NCBI GenBank assembly: GCA_004794655.1
Contig: SMMW01000033.1
Span: 1,677,501-1,741,500 of the forward strand
Source of the DNA: Marisa cornuarietis
Taxonomy: Eukaryota > Mollusca > Gastropoda > Architaenioglossa > Ampullariidae
Direction of reading: 5' to 3'
DNA length: 64,000 nucleotides
Shown here in pieces: positions 11,576-22,510 of the stretch. The notes under the pieces were generated by a model. It was not told the origin of the DNA, ran no database searches, and was given only the letters and a program-made list of their open reading frames with translations. Within the stretch, counting starts at the first letter, position 1, and every line of letters begins with the position of its first letter. The position numbers and the translations under genes were made by a program.

Positions 11576-12035
11576 TATACGACAATAATTATACCTGACC
11601 CTGTTTTTGTGTCAAGCACTGAGCGCACAACCCTATAATGAGCGTGATTCTGCATTATAATTATAAAATTATGAATTTCACATTTTATTATTATTATTGT
11701 TCCTACTGCTTGTTGCCAAGGCTGTACCACACTTACACAGACAGTAAATAAAGTCACCTTCCTTCTCACACACCTGCGCTTGTATGCATGGACATGCACG
11801 CACAATAAGAAATAACGTAATTAAATTATGGTGCTTCCTATTATATACACTGCATGGTGAAGAGCATCAGATAAAGGAATCAATACTAAATATATAACAC
11901 TGGTCTTGAGACTTGGTAATTTATTAATTTACACCCTTAGAGAAATTGTGTAATTGTGTTTCATTCCAGCTACTTTTCTGTGTATTATCCCAGCTACCCT
12001 CCATACTGACGCACCGGTGTCACACCAGCAACGTA

Positions 12036-12130
12036 CCTGAGCGGCTGAGCGGGACTGCTTACAAAAGCAAAAATTACTAAGCGAGGGTTCAGTCTCGGTG
12101 CAACTTCATGTCGACCGAGGCGCATTTCTC
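12036..12130 (+). mobile_element. Possible tRNA-derived SINE head
   Basis: GAGCGGCTGAGCGGGACTGC at 12039-12058 resembles a pol III A box, and GGGTTCAGTCTCGG at 12085-12098 resembles a B box, at normal tRNA-like spacing. No full cloverleaf was built and no tail was identified, so it is either a worn SINE or chance. Confidence 0.35.
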
Positions 12131-13000
12131 GCTAGTCATCAGGAAGGACAGAAATTCCCATGAAGTGCTCGTATTGACGGTAACAAAGAAAGAGGATTGT
12201 TGATGGCAGCGCAAACTATGGCCGCTGGTGACAGGTTTTTACACCTGTCAGCTTCCGTTACCAAACGAACGTTCTAACTAGTTCATTAGTTGCACCATGG
12301 CAGCTCCGAGGAGCGAAATGAGCTCAAGTTCATTTGATATCTGTTCAGAGTGACAGATACTCATTTTTGCCTGGATAAATTGCACGGCAGCAAAAGCTAC
12401 AGGAAAGGACCCCCTTAACTCTTTCACCCGTCACTCCCGACCAATCATCTACACTCTCAGTGCCAGGATTTTTTTTCTTTCTGACGGACACGTCAGCAGA
12501 CAGGGATCAGCCAGGTAACACGGGGTGCTGACGAAATTCGCGTTGACGGCGCGAAACGTCAAGTCTGTACACGTCTTAGGGTCACGGACCACCAGGCATT
12601 TGTATATCTGAGTTAGGGCTATGTGTATGTCTGTGTGGCGAACACAAGTTAAATTGTACTTGGAGGCCTTGTATGCAGAAAAAAGAGCAAAGGAAATATT
12701 CCCTTAAGGATAAAGAGAGAGAGAGAAAAGGAGAGAAAGAAACATTAAGAAAATAGTAAAAATATATAAAGAGAGCTACTCTATTCCATGAATCTAAATG
12801 TTCACATAGTAACATTTGAAGTAGTGCTGGTGCTTTTTTTAAACTACTAATAAACTATCATATGGAGACAGAATCAGTTAATTAATTATACTTTGAAACT
12901 CCTTGGAACTGATCAGTCTTTACGAGAGGATGTTCCTGTACGTTAAACGCACTAGGTTTCAGTATTCGCATAAACAGCACAAATGTTCAATAGGTCATGG

Positions 13001-13376
13001 TTCACAGCACATTATGTACCTGGTGCTGACAAATGTTCGTGCATGAATTAGACCAGCTGCTAGATGTTCACAGGTTGTCGTACATGAGTAAGGCTTGTGC
13101 TTGGTGTTCACAGGTGGCTGTAAGCCAATTACAGCCTTTGCGAGGTGATGACATCTACTCGTAAATTAATTAGACTAGCTGTATGATATTAACAGGTGGA
13201 CGTTTATGAGTTAGACTTAGTGCTCGGCGCTCGCAGCTGGTTGTACGCGAAAGACACCATTTACTTATGTTCACAACTGGCCATACTCGAATTAGATTAC
13301 ATGGCTATACATAAAGTACAGTAGCTGTTCACAGGGGTGTGTGCTGTAATTATATCACTTGCTTGGTGTTCTCAGA
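13001..13376. repeat. Degenerate 41-bp minisatellite, about 8-9 units
   Basis: TTCACAGG-like starts recur at 13066, 13107, 13148 (ATGACATC), 13188 (ATTAACAGG), 13230 (CTCGCAG), 13270 (TTCACAAC), 13328 and 13369, spaced 40-42 bp except for one 58-bp gap. Each unit continues roughly GTGGTCGTACATGAATTAG and ends GCT(A/T)GGTG. Heavy divergence between units implies an old array. Confidence 0.8.
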
Positions 13377-13861
13377 TTTTTTTAAAACATGAACTAATTT
13401 AAATGGGAAGCTGCCAGGCAGACGCTAGATGTTTGTGACGTGGCACACGCTCTCGTCCTGCCTCCTCATGTACACTGACAGCTGCGTGACACCTTGACAT
13501 ACGGGCCTTGGCGGCAATACATCAAAGTTTTAATACCTTCCAACATTAACGGAGACGAAACGCCTTGAGACCCGTTAGTCCCTTTGGAAATTAATAATAA
13601 TATTATTGCGATGGTGAATGCAATCCGACTAGCTACGTCTTCCTGACAGCATCAAATAAACAATATAGAGGAATATTTTCCACTCCACGTCCATCCCTAC
13701 GTCTGCGCAAGCATTCTGTGCAAAAAAAAAAAACGGAATAATTTACATCTAATGACATAGAAATTACATCGTGGTCCAGTTTGGTTTTTACTGAAACAAA
13801 CAACTAGCATTTAAAGACATGAAAGTTTCTTTGTGATCCAGCTTGTTATTTGCTTGAGCAA

Positions 13862-13921
13862 ACGCGCGTGCGCGCGCGCGCACATTCACACACACACACA
13901 CACACACATACACACACAAGC
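13862..13921. repeat. (GC)n/(CA)n compound microsatellite
   Basis: GCGCGTGCGCGCGC followed by long CA runs with two interruptions. The same architecture occurs at 10461-10575. Confidence 0.95.
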
Positions 13922-14371
13922 GCATTCATCCCACGCTTCAACTTCAACTTTCTTCTGCTTTTCGTCTCTCTCCTTTGTGCCACATCCACCTTTATCCCTC
14001 CCCCCCCCCAATACAAACACTGGAGAAGAATGCAGTCGACGAAGAGCTGAAATTGGTTGCTACCTTACAAAAGTTTTTTTTTTCTGATTCGAACGTTAAG
14101 AACGTGATAGCCTTGTGGCTATGCGCGATCACGACCGACCTTGTGATCAATAATGTCGACTGTTTCATCAGCTGAAACACGTGGCTGTGAAGATCCGGCT
14201 TGCGTTGCAGGACAGTCTTTAAGTCACGTACATACACGAACCTGTCTGCAGTACACTTCCCCCATTTCCCGAACTTTTACCCTCCTTATGGACACTTTCA
14301 GGTAAAAGAAAGTATGGAGGTTCGTGCATCCTGCAGGTTTGGTATTACGAGGCAAGGCGTACTGGTTGATA

Positions 14372-14572
14372 CAAGATGAGGATGAAGGATGAAGAAGGAG
14401 GAGCAGAAGACGAGAAAGAAGAAAGAGTGAAGGAGGAGAACGAAAAAGAAAAAGCGAAGGAGGAAGACGAAGTAGTAAAGAAGGATGATAATGAAGGAGT
14501 ACAAAGAGAAGGAGAAATAGGAGAATAAAAGGAGGTAAGGAGGAGAAAGGGGAGGAGAAGGAGGAATAAGAG
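14372..14572 (+). repeat. 200-bp polypurine tract
   Basis: The plus strand is almost entirely A and G for about 200 bp, with only scattered C and T. Minus-strand frames across it give Phe/Leu/Ser-rich artefact proteins. Sequence of this kind can form triplex (H-DNA) structures; whether this one does is unknown. Confidence 0.9.
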
Positions 14573-15691
14573 TTTTTGCTCGAGCTGTCCATACGTCGAG
14601 CACAGCCAAGGTAGAGGCACTCCATGATGGCACGTAACAATGTAACGGATCTTATTATCACCCCAACAGGAAGGAAATCATCTTGATTAATCTTATTCGT
14701 GATTCACTGAAGGTTTTTGCGAAATTACAAATATTCTTCTGCTGCGTTCAGCTCTTCATCATCTAAATGTCAAGGGGTACTTGAGTTGCTATTTTGTGTC
14801 GATCTGGAAGACTGGCCTTTATAATTACCAGCTCTCCAGGTGTTTTTTTTAACATGATGCACAAATTGATTCAAATACTGAATTATGTTTCATATTGCAT
14901 TGCTGTATTTCGTACTGAAAATTATGAACTTTATAACAGCAATAATATTTGGCACGTTCACAGCAGTGGTGTAAGTGATACTTTTTGATTATGTTCAATG
15001 CTAATTTAAAATTAAATTATTAAAAAATTAAAATATAGCCACTATGCTCCTCCGATGATAGTGGCATACGAAAGAAGTTGCTACCGGAGATTCAAAAAGA
15101 GTATCTTAATTGCGACTGGGAACGACTGGTTGGATGGGCAAATCTACCTTTGTATGGTAGTTTGTGGTGACAGTACAGCCGATAATAATAATAATAATAA
15201 TAGCGACGCCCACGGATCCCACAATAACTTTCTAGAAGTTATTCAGATAGTTATACATCTGCGCGGAACTACTTATACTGCCACCACATTGTCCCAACAA
15301 ACTGCTTGATCGGCAGTTATCTTTTGAGTTAGGGTGCAAAGTGCGCAGGTTATGTTGTTCAGAACAAACTGAACACTGCTCAGAATCGTCAGCATTGACG
15401 AAAATGATTTGCTTTTTATCGTATGTTTCAAATTATTTTATTTTAATTCCTTTTCTAGTTTTCTAATAGTTCATCTTATCCATAGTTACAAATAAGATAC
15501 GATTTATGCAGCTTTATATTAGCAATATAGGTATATAACATAAAAATTGTTTAAAATTATATGTACAAAAAAACGGTTGCTCACCATATCTGCTCATTGA
15601 CAGGTTGTCGTGTGCTTGCTATACGCATAATACCAAACATAAACATACCTTACTTCTTCCCTAAAAGTTTTTTTGTTACTGAATTATATGA
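14573..15691. other. Intergenic; nothing recognised
   Basis: AT-rich, with a short (AAT)n run at about 15183-15202. The 84-codon plus-strand frame that spans it is interrupted by that repeat (a run of Asn) and shows no domain. Confidence 0.5.
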
Positions 15692-17125
15692 TTAAAGGAC
15701 AGCACGAAGGCAACATTTCTTCTTGATGATTGGGTTAAGTTCATTTTAAAATAATAATTCCCAAAATATGAGTACATAATTATGCTTATTTTTAAAGATA
15801 TAAGCCCTCAAACATCAGCATTCTCACCTTCTGCTAGAAAAGCAGAAAGTACTCTCCTATACAAGAGAGCTCTGTTGCGTGTAAACAGTATTTCTAACAG
15901 CCAGCATGGGTCCGTTCAACAAATCTATGCTTGTCTTCGAGTCAGATGAAGAAAGTTGTTCAAGAAGTCGACAACAATCACGGTCATTGCAGTCTACGTT
16001 GTATTATTATTGATTCTTTGTCACGTAGAGGGTCCATTTAAATTAATTTTTCCATGTATAATTGTATATTACTGTTAATAAAATATAAACTCATTTTAAA
16101 TGTGCGTTTGCCTAAGATAAACTCCTGTAAATTGTTTATTTGATAGATGATTAATTTCCAGCATTGCATTTTTCATATATAGTTACAACTGAATGTTGAT
16201 AATGACTTTTTTACCATTAAAACACAATACAACATAAAAATTTGATGCATGTTTATGGATGAAAAAACTTATTTCTTTCTCATTTAGCTGCATGCAAAAT
16301 TTACTGTTTAGTTACTAATACTCGCACGTGTTCCCGTTTAAGCTCCTTATAAGTTTGTCACCCTCGATTTTTTTTTTTACTATTTCGAGCACATTAATGG
16401 CGCCCTCACACTGTCAGTTGTTTTTAGCATTGTACTGAATAAGGATACAACTGATGTTGTGTTTGTGACTGTGTCACGATGATACCTGTAGACCAGACTG
16501 TGTAGAAACCGTTCATGTTGTATATCTGGTGCTTGATCTTTGTTAAGCTTGTTACCAGCAGTCGTATAGTTGGTTTTAACAGCTCGTGCTTTTGTATAGG
16601 TGGCACTGCTGTAGGAAGAAGATCTCTTCGTTTTACTGAAAGTCCCATCCTTGATTTTACTGTATAAGTGACTTGATAACAATCGATTCTAGAATGTTTT
16701 GAGCAAATTCTTGAGTACGGTGTAGGGATGAAGTTCGCACGGTACTTCTGAACAAAGTAGAGATCTGATACAGATCTTTGAACAATGTTTATAGCCAACA
16801 TCTTTAGGAAATGGCAATGGTTGCAAACTAACTCCATCTGAGTGCCTGGGACAACGGCACATCGTGTTCTAGTCTGTTTTCCTTTACCGAGGATTGCACA
16901 TTCCTCTTAGAATTCAGCTCATAGAGACGAAGCTATATTTGGGTATACTGCCCTTTCGTCGCTTTCTGTTTTCTCGACAAATCCAGGTGTAATTAAGAGA
17001 AAAACATTAATATAATATTTCTCGTGCCTCTTCATCAGAAAACACCACCGGAATACGCTTTTGCAATATTTTGTGTTCTATTTCCAACGATTATTGCCGA
17101 GCGCTCTTCAAAAGGAGACCTTTAC
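15692..17125 (-). mobile_element. TTAA-flanked DNA transposon, copy 2 (candidate piggyBac-type, internally deleted)
   Basis: Inverted relative to 2754-3782. The left border is TTAA then AGGACAGCACGAAGGCAAC (15692 onward); the right border is worn (CCTTTAC at 17119-17125). It carries about 560 bp absent from copy 1 (about 16400-16965). In that extra part, minus-strand codons 16903-16808 read ECAILGKGKQTRTRCAV and then VCNHCHF, resembling the cysteine-rich C-terminal domain of piggyBac transposases with some Cys lost. No transposase core remains. The piggyBac assignment rests on TTAA plus this motif and is inference. Confidence 0.6.
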
Positions 17126-17774
17126 AAAATGAAATGATATCTGAAATAATTTTTCTTGTTTTCACATCTTCAGCTTGTTAGATTTTGGTTTTCTATGCAA
17201 ATGTGAAAGATGATCAAGGTACACTGGCCTTTTGTATGATTCAGAGATCTGATCTGGACAACAGGAAAACAAATACATGAAAAAGCTAGACCCTTAGCAC
17301 GAAGGTAGACTCATGACAAATATCAAACAAAACATACTGAAGAAAGATAAAGCAATATTTATTCATTATCCCCATCTCAACACTTCTTTACTGTTAGGCC
17401 ACTAACCCTTACAACTAGACTCGTGAACTTCTAGTACCATGGTGGCCATGCCATGCAATTGCTAATAGTATTACAGTATAAGCAATATAACAACTCACAA
17501 ATAGAATATAACACAGTAAACAAGATTATAAAGTGAAAAGTAACGTACTCTTGTAGGCACATATTTATATTACATCAACTTTTAGCTATATCCAGTCGCC
17601 ATTTTAGTCCGTAATATATGAATCAAGCAACATTTAGCAAAGAATATTTTTTCAGGCAAAAAGTTTAGCCTCAAATCACCCAGTGATGTGCACAAGAATA
17701 AAATGCATACTTTATCATCGAGGTTGGTGCTACATAAGGGGCATCAAATGAACTCGGCGTTTACATAAGAATAT
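17126..17774. other. Intergenic; nothing firm recognised
   Basis: AT-rich sequence. It might be the 3' part of the minus-strand LINE next to it, but no clear motif supports that. Confidence 0.4.
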
Positions 17775-18460
17775 TTATTTTAGGAGTGTGAATTTCAGAT
17801 GCAACGATCCTGATAGTGTTTTGTAATCATTTATTAGGAATACGGTCAAAATAAGTTTCAAGCATAATATAAAATTTAAAAAGTCTGTATGGGGTAAATC
17901 TGTCACTGCTAGATACGTGATCGTGCCAATGCTATGAAAAACATTCAGCAAAGGTTTCTGTGTAGACTTGGAGAAACCATTTAACGTCTTCCATCCGCCA
18001 ATTTTCCTAAACAAACCCAAGCCCGTTTCTGTAAAGATCATCGTGTGATTTTGTTTCCACAATAACTCTTCTACAGTCTTCGTCTGTAATATATTCGAAT
18101 GTTTTTGCTTCTAAAAGACACTTTGTGGATAAGTACAAGTCTAAGTGTTTATAAGAATTTAGAACTTCAACATTATGACCCTGGATAAACCAATGCTGAC
18201 TGCGTGTTATGCATCCTCCATTACAAATACCAATAATGTTTGATTTTTTCCAAGTTTCATATTTAATGTCCTTGTACCCTTTCTGCTAGTCAAAACTGAC
18301 GTTGAAGCACACTAGGGGTGTCAGACACAAGAGCTATGTCGTCAACAAATAAGAGAATAAAAATCGATTAAATCTGTATAATTGGACACTTTGCTTGCTG
18401 TTTGCCATGAAGTCAGTAGGAGCTTCATCTAGTAGCATCTAGAAAAGAAGAGGGCTGGTA
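17775..18460 (-). mobile_element. LINE reverse-transcriptase C-terminal fragment, decayed
   Basis: Minus-strand pieces in order: LLDEAPTDFMANSKQSV (about 18455-18400), FVDDIALVSDTPSV (about 18350-18310, the catalytic box in the form VDD), NLEKIK, a SALVYPGS-like region, SYKHL-like residues and LFRKIGG (about 18030-17990). This matches a CR1-like RT from the active-site box onward, with stops and frameshifts. It is probably the downstream part of the LINE at 20331-20960, split by the RTE fragment between them. Confidence 0.65.
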
Positions 18461-19400
18461 CTTTCCTCCAGCGTCAGGCCTTTAAGCCTTTCCTGATATT
18501 GCTGTTGATCTTCCAGTCTCTGCTTCGGAGTTGCACGTCCTCACGCTCTTCAGAGCCCTTCTTCAGTCGCAAAGGTCGAGAACCTCCTTCGTAACTCAGG
18601 GTTGGAGCTTTTTCTTCGGACGCCCTAGACCCCCCTCGCCTGGGGACAAGAGCACCTCTTTGATGTTACTAGAAAGAGTATTCACATGGCCTTCAGTCAC
18701 GTTGAGGGCAACGAATTTGCCTGGAAGAGCTCCGCAACGTTTGGATCCCGCAGTTTGTCCATATCAAAAGCAATTTCGGGTGTCGGATTTACCTCCAGCT
18801 TCAACTTCAGGCTTGTTAATACGAGGCTGTTATCATCGCGGCTCCTGGATAACCTTTGTTTTTGCCCAAGTTTCGTGTAAGCTAGATTTGAAGCGTTTTG
18901 GCAGCAGGATGTAGTCAATCTGTTCCTATATTGACCCATTCTGGGAATGCCAGGTCGCCGTCAACGACCGTTTAAGAGAGAGAGAGCGTGTGTAAACTGT
19001 AAACTATTCATCTGGGCTATCTTGTGCCTCTGTGCAAACTCGAGCAACCTTAGACTTCACTCATTTGTTTCTCCTAGGGCGAGTTTTCCTGCCGTTCCTG
19101 ACTACTAAATGTAAGCGTTTGGACGAACCTTGCCGTTCCAATTGCCAAGGACGACGAAGATTTCTTTCTTCGAGTCAGACTTCAGCACTCGTTTGTAGAA
19201 GTCGGTGCATATACCTGGACAATAGATATTGTAGAGGTTAGGCAGATAAACGGATGGAGAATAGCCTTCCCGAAATGGGCGTGCAACTGAAGACTGCTCC
19301 GACCATTTTCCCCGCGTACGAGGAAGCCGATGGCATGTTCATGTTCTGTTTCCTCCTCGCTGTGCTATAGTTTATGGCCTTCGCCAGTTGTCGTCTCCCC
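18461..19400 (-). mobile_element. RTE-type LINE endonuclease domain, decayed
   Basis: Minus-strand fragments read in order: ..SIRLSA.. near 19260, FVVLGNWNGKVRP near 19165-19130 (the GDxN box, with Asp replaced by Asn), SGTAGKLALGETNE near 19100-19060, SRSRDDNSLVLTSLKLKLEV near 18850-18790 (the SDHxLV box, worn), FDMDKLRDPNVAELFQA near 18770-18720, and QPWVTNEVLDLCDRR near 18605-18560. This is the apurinic-type endonuclease and linker of an RTE LINE, broken by stops. Confidence 0.75.
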
Positions 19401-19769
19401 CAAGCTGACCCCCCTTCCTTGTCAATCCCATGATAGCGAACTTGTACCTTTCAAGGTCATGTTGGAAAAGCTCGTATATGGATCTCAAAGCGAAAGCTAC
19501 CACTTGAGTTCTGCTAATCGCTTGCTATGAGATCTACAAGTGCAAGGCTATCTTTAGAGCACGTTAATAACTCGTAGTTGGACCGCGAAAAACCTGCGAC
19601 CACAGGACAAAGATCCTCGATCGTACCGGCAATTGTTCAAATGAGTCAAATCGGAGGCATCTGCACCACTAGCGTAACTACTTAAAAGACAGTCAGTGCA
19701 CCAAGGGTTATTTACCTCTAATTGTAGATCACATGAGTAGTACACACAAGAAGACGCGCTTCCAGCGGA

Positions 19770-20070
19770 AAATGTTCCCACTGCCTTGTGGACTCCACTG
19801 GGAAAACATAGGCTAAGGGAGAAAACCCTGACATAAAAACGAGATGCTAGCATGACATCTGTGCCAAAGATTTCCCCACTGAAAAAAACGGCCAGAAATC
19901 AGTGCCACGTGTTTGCAACCAGGTGTACACGGCCCCATTTCCTTTTGGAAATCTTGGGAAAGATAAAGGCTAAGGGAGTAAACCCTGACACCCAATCGAG
20001 ATGGGAACACGGCATCTGAGCGAAAGCTTTCCACGATGAATGTACCGACCCTGGACATTACTTCTCTGGA
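19770..20070. repeat. 157-bp tandem duplication, probably LINE 5' sequence
   Basis: GGCTAAGGGAGAAAACCCTG at 19811 and GGCTAAGGGAGTAAACCCTG at 19968 lie in two diverged copies of a block of about 157 bp that also share CGAGATG and a G-rich lead-in. The block lies just upstream (in sense) of the minus-strand RTE endonuclease at 18461-19400, where a 5' untranslated region would be; that link is inference. Confidence 0.6.
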
Positions 20071-20330
20071 CGAAGCTTCTCACGACAAAATCACAGTCCA
20101 GGGACCAGTGCCCACGTATTCGAGATCAGGACGACCTGTGAAGTGATTGGGAATAGGCCATAGTGGGGCTTGGTAAGGAGATGGCCGCGCCAAGCAAATA
20201 AGTCCAGAGACAGGACGTGACGACTAGCAGCAATAACAACATGAAGGATCAGTTGCGGCTCGGCTTCCCAACGACCACGCCCATCCTACAGCATACTCCC
20301 GGGGATGAGCGAAAGTGTGCTTATTGAGGG

Positions 20331-20960
20331 GCTTTTGTTTTAAATGCAATGGTTGTATAGTTAACAGCTTCTGACCAGGCTTCGGGGTAGTGTCCAGTGG
20401 AGAATATATGGTTAAATAGATCTACTAAAAAGGGGATAAAAATAACTTGAATGATTAAAATCTTTGGTATCGGGCCATCTGTACCAGCAGATTTATTATT
20501 TTTAAGATAATAGATGCCATAGCCTCAACATACGTAATATCTTCATTAGGTTCATCACCTTTATTGCTACAGATTGGTAAATCTTCTACCTGCCAATCAG
20601 TATCTGATATATCTAACCCCGAATAGTGTACGGAAGTGTTCAAGCCAATGCACATTGGAAATCTCACAGCTGGTTATTCTTTTCTTTTTAACTTGCTTGA
20701 TTTTCTTCCAAAATATTTGTGAACCTCTCAACGCCAAAACCTTCATGGATCTTAGCTTTGAAGGTTTCTTCCTTAGCCCTAAAGTAGTGTCTTTTATGAA
20801 CTCCTTTCATCCACATAGGCTACACTCTCTTCAGTACACCACAGTTTAAAAAAAAATCTTAATGCTTTCTTCGCTTCGGCATGCTCCCTCTTAGGTTCTT
20901 TATCGAGCCGTTCTTTCCTCGAATAAATTTTTTTAAATCCACTGGCTGCTAGCCGTAAGA
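20331..20960 (-). mobile_element. LINE fragment, linker and start of reverse transcriptase, decayed
   Basis: The minus strand reads FIKDTTLGLRKKPSKL (about 20800-20755), FWKKIKQVKKK (about 20715-20685), DWQVEDLP.., EDITYVEAMASIILKI (about 20545-20495), KSAGTDGPIPKIL (about 20490-20455, the K-GPDG box) and HIFSTGHYPEAWSEAV (about 20415-20370). The order is that of a CR1-like LINE before its catalytic Asp block. The frame is lost after 20330, where the RTE-like block begins. Confidence 0.7.
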
Positions 20961-21820
20961 AATAAGAATAAGCTGCAACTGCATTCTGCGTAACTGGGTG
21001 ATATCAAAGAGCGTGGGCATGTTGCAAACTTTGCTTAAACTCTTCAGAGTATATAGCATTCAGAGATGTGTTGTCTAAGTTGGGTGTTCATTTTAGTTTG
21101 TAGATAAACGTAGGCGGAGGAGGAGAGAGAGAGAGAGAGATCATTCAAGGTATCCTGTGATCAGTAGACAGAAACAGATTTTAAACAGTGCAAATGAATT
21201 GCTCATAACAAGGAAATCAGAGATTTAGTTACAACACCAGGTGGACAGCTTCGTCTGATTTTCGGCTTCAGAAAAAAAAACTTCGAGGAAAGTATGGTAA
21301 TCCGTCATTTCGTAAAATGTTTTAGATAGGCTTGGTATTATGTAGCTCGATCATTGTCGGTTGTATTGTCCTGTGTATCGATTGACAACATTCTAATGGC
21401 GACAAGAAAGAATGCACGTATCTAGCGACAAACACTGCGATTCGTCTTAATTAAGAACCAGCCAGGGTACGCGGCGTTGCACGGGTTGTTTTCTGCTTCT
21501 AACTCTTCAAGCTGTGACTTTATTGTCAACTTTCGTTCGATCTGTCAAGCTTATTCATGCACAGCTTCAGTGCATCGAAATAGTCAAACCTCGATACTGC
21601 TGATGTTACAGCCTCACGTTGGGAAGGAGGAGATAAAAATTGCGTTGATAGCGACGCACTCGCTTCCCGATCCCTCTCTCTTTCTCTGCTACTTTGTCGC
21701 TTCCTTCTTCTCTTACTCTGGCTCACATGATATTCTCTCTAATGACAACAATGCCCACGCTTGCGCGGCATAAAAGTTATATTGCACAATTTCTTTTGTG
21801 CAGCATTGTTTTATCTGGAA
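20961..21820. other. Intergenic; short (GA)n at 21122-21141, otherwise nothing firm
   Basis: Open frames of up to 98 codons show no domain. The left part may be LINE-derived, and the right part runs into the RTE fragment that follows. Confidence 0.4.
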
Positions 21821-22510
21821 AACAGTTGCAGGAGACAAACAGTATTTGAAAGCTACTCTTTCCAAAATGGTATCTGTGCGGCAAACAGCAGCAATGGCCA
21901 GGTTGGACAGGATTTGGCAAAGTTTGCTACCAAATACCGACTGTAATTCAGTATTCTAATCAAAGTTGTACGGATGTGCGACGTGGACTCTACTTGCCGT
22001 GACAGAGAGGAGAAATTCGAGACCATGTACCTGAAGGGGCTTCTCCAAGTCTCGTACAGGAAACGCAAAACCAGTGAACATGAAACCCCTTCTCGCATCA
22101 GTGAAGCGGCGTAAGCTTTTCTGATTCGGCCATGCGTCCCGGCACGAGCACGACACTGCAAAAAATTTCCTTCAAAGTTTGTTAGAGGGAGGTCGACTCC
22201 GAGGTTGACATAGAAAGAACTAATTAGAAGACACGAAGGACTGAGCTGGTCGTTCCCAGTGGCGTAGGAAGATGCTCGGCTTTGGCGGGGGGGGGGGGGC
22301 AAGCTCCATGCTGACAATGAATAACGTTCACATTCTTGCCTTCCCAGCATCTTTTTTTTACGGGGGAGGCTGCCCCCTTGCCCCCCCCCTGTTCCTACGC
22401 CACTGGTTCCACGCGGGACCAGCCTACCACCGCTCAAGACAGACCTGAAGGACAAGATTAGTAAACTGCTGCCTCTGTCCAGATGTTTTCCTCCGACTAC
22501 CAGCACTAAA
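21821..22510 (+). mobile_element. RTE-type LINE C-terminal fragment, decayed, with a nested MITE
   Basis: Plus-strand pieces: GDKQYLKATLSKMVSVRQ (near 21831-21885), AAMARLDRIWQSLLP (21889-21933), KLYGCATWTLLAV (near 21961-22000), GFSKSRTGNAKP-like residues, SVKRRKLFWFGHASRH (near 22100-22147) and LLEGGRLRG (near 22180-22206). The order matches the RTE region after RT, up to the WFGH box. The sequence is interrupted at 22257-22405 by a short inverted-repeat element and resumes from 22411. It is related to the fragment at 5340-5745, though not identical. Confidence 0.75.
22257..22405. mobile_element. 149-bp MITE with CAGTGGCGTAGGAA ends and GTTCC target duplication
   Basis: It starts CAGTGGCGTAGGAA and ends TTCCTACGCCACTG, a perfect 14-bp terminal inverted repeat. 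GTTCC flanks both sides (22252-22256 and 22406-22410). Inside are a long G run (22286 onward) and a long C run (22373-22389) that could pair, so the element could fold into a hairpin. CAGTGGCGTA ends are reminiscent of hAT-related elements; the 5-bp duplication may be all that remains of a longer one. Confidence 0.85.

Noticed and set aside
14224..14661. 145-codon Ser/Phe/Leu-rich frame (and two sisters in other frames), minus strand
   Set aside because: Produced by the polypurine tract at 14372-14572; all three frames are open there for the same reason.
15907..16000. Plus-strand start MGPFNKSMLVFESDEES as a transposase N-terminus
   Set aside because: Reminiscent of acidic transposase N-termini, but it is opposite in orientation to the cysteine-rich remnant of the same element and stops soon.
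18531..18914. 127-codon plus-strand frame
   Set aside because: Antisense of the RTE endonuclease and linker on the minus strand, which has the recognisable motifs.
21853..22506. 217-codon open frame on the minus strand
   Set aside because: It is the antisense of an RTE fragment on the plus strand and runs across the nested MITE at 22257-22405. No domain, and the codons follow the repeat.
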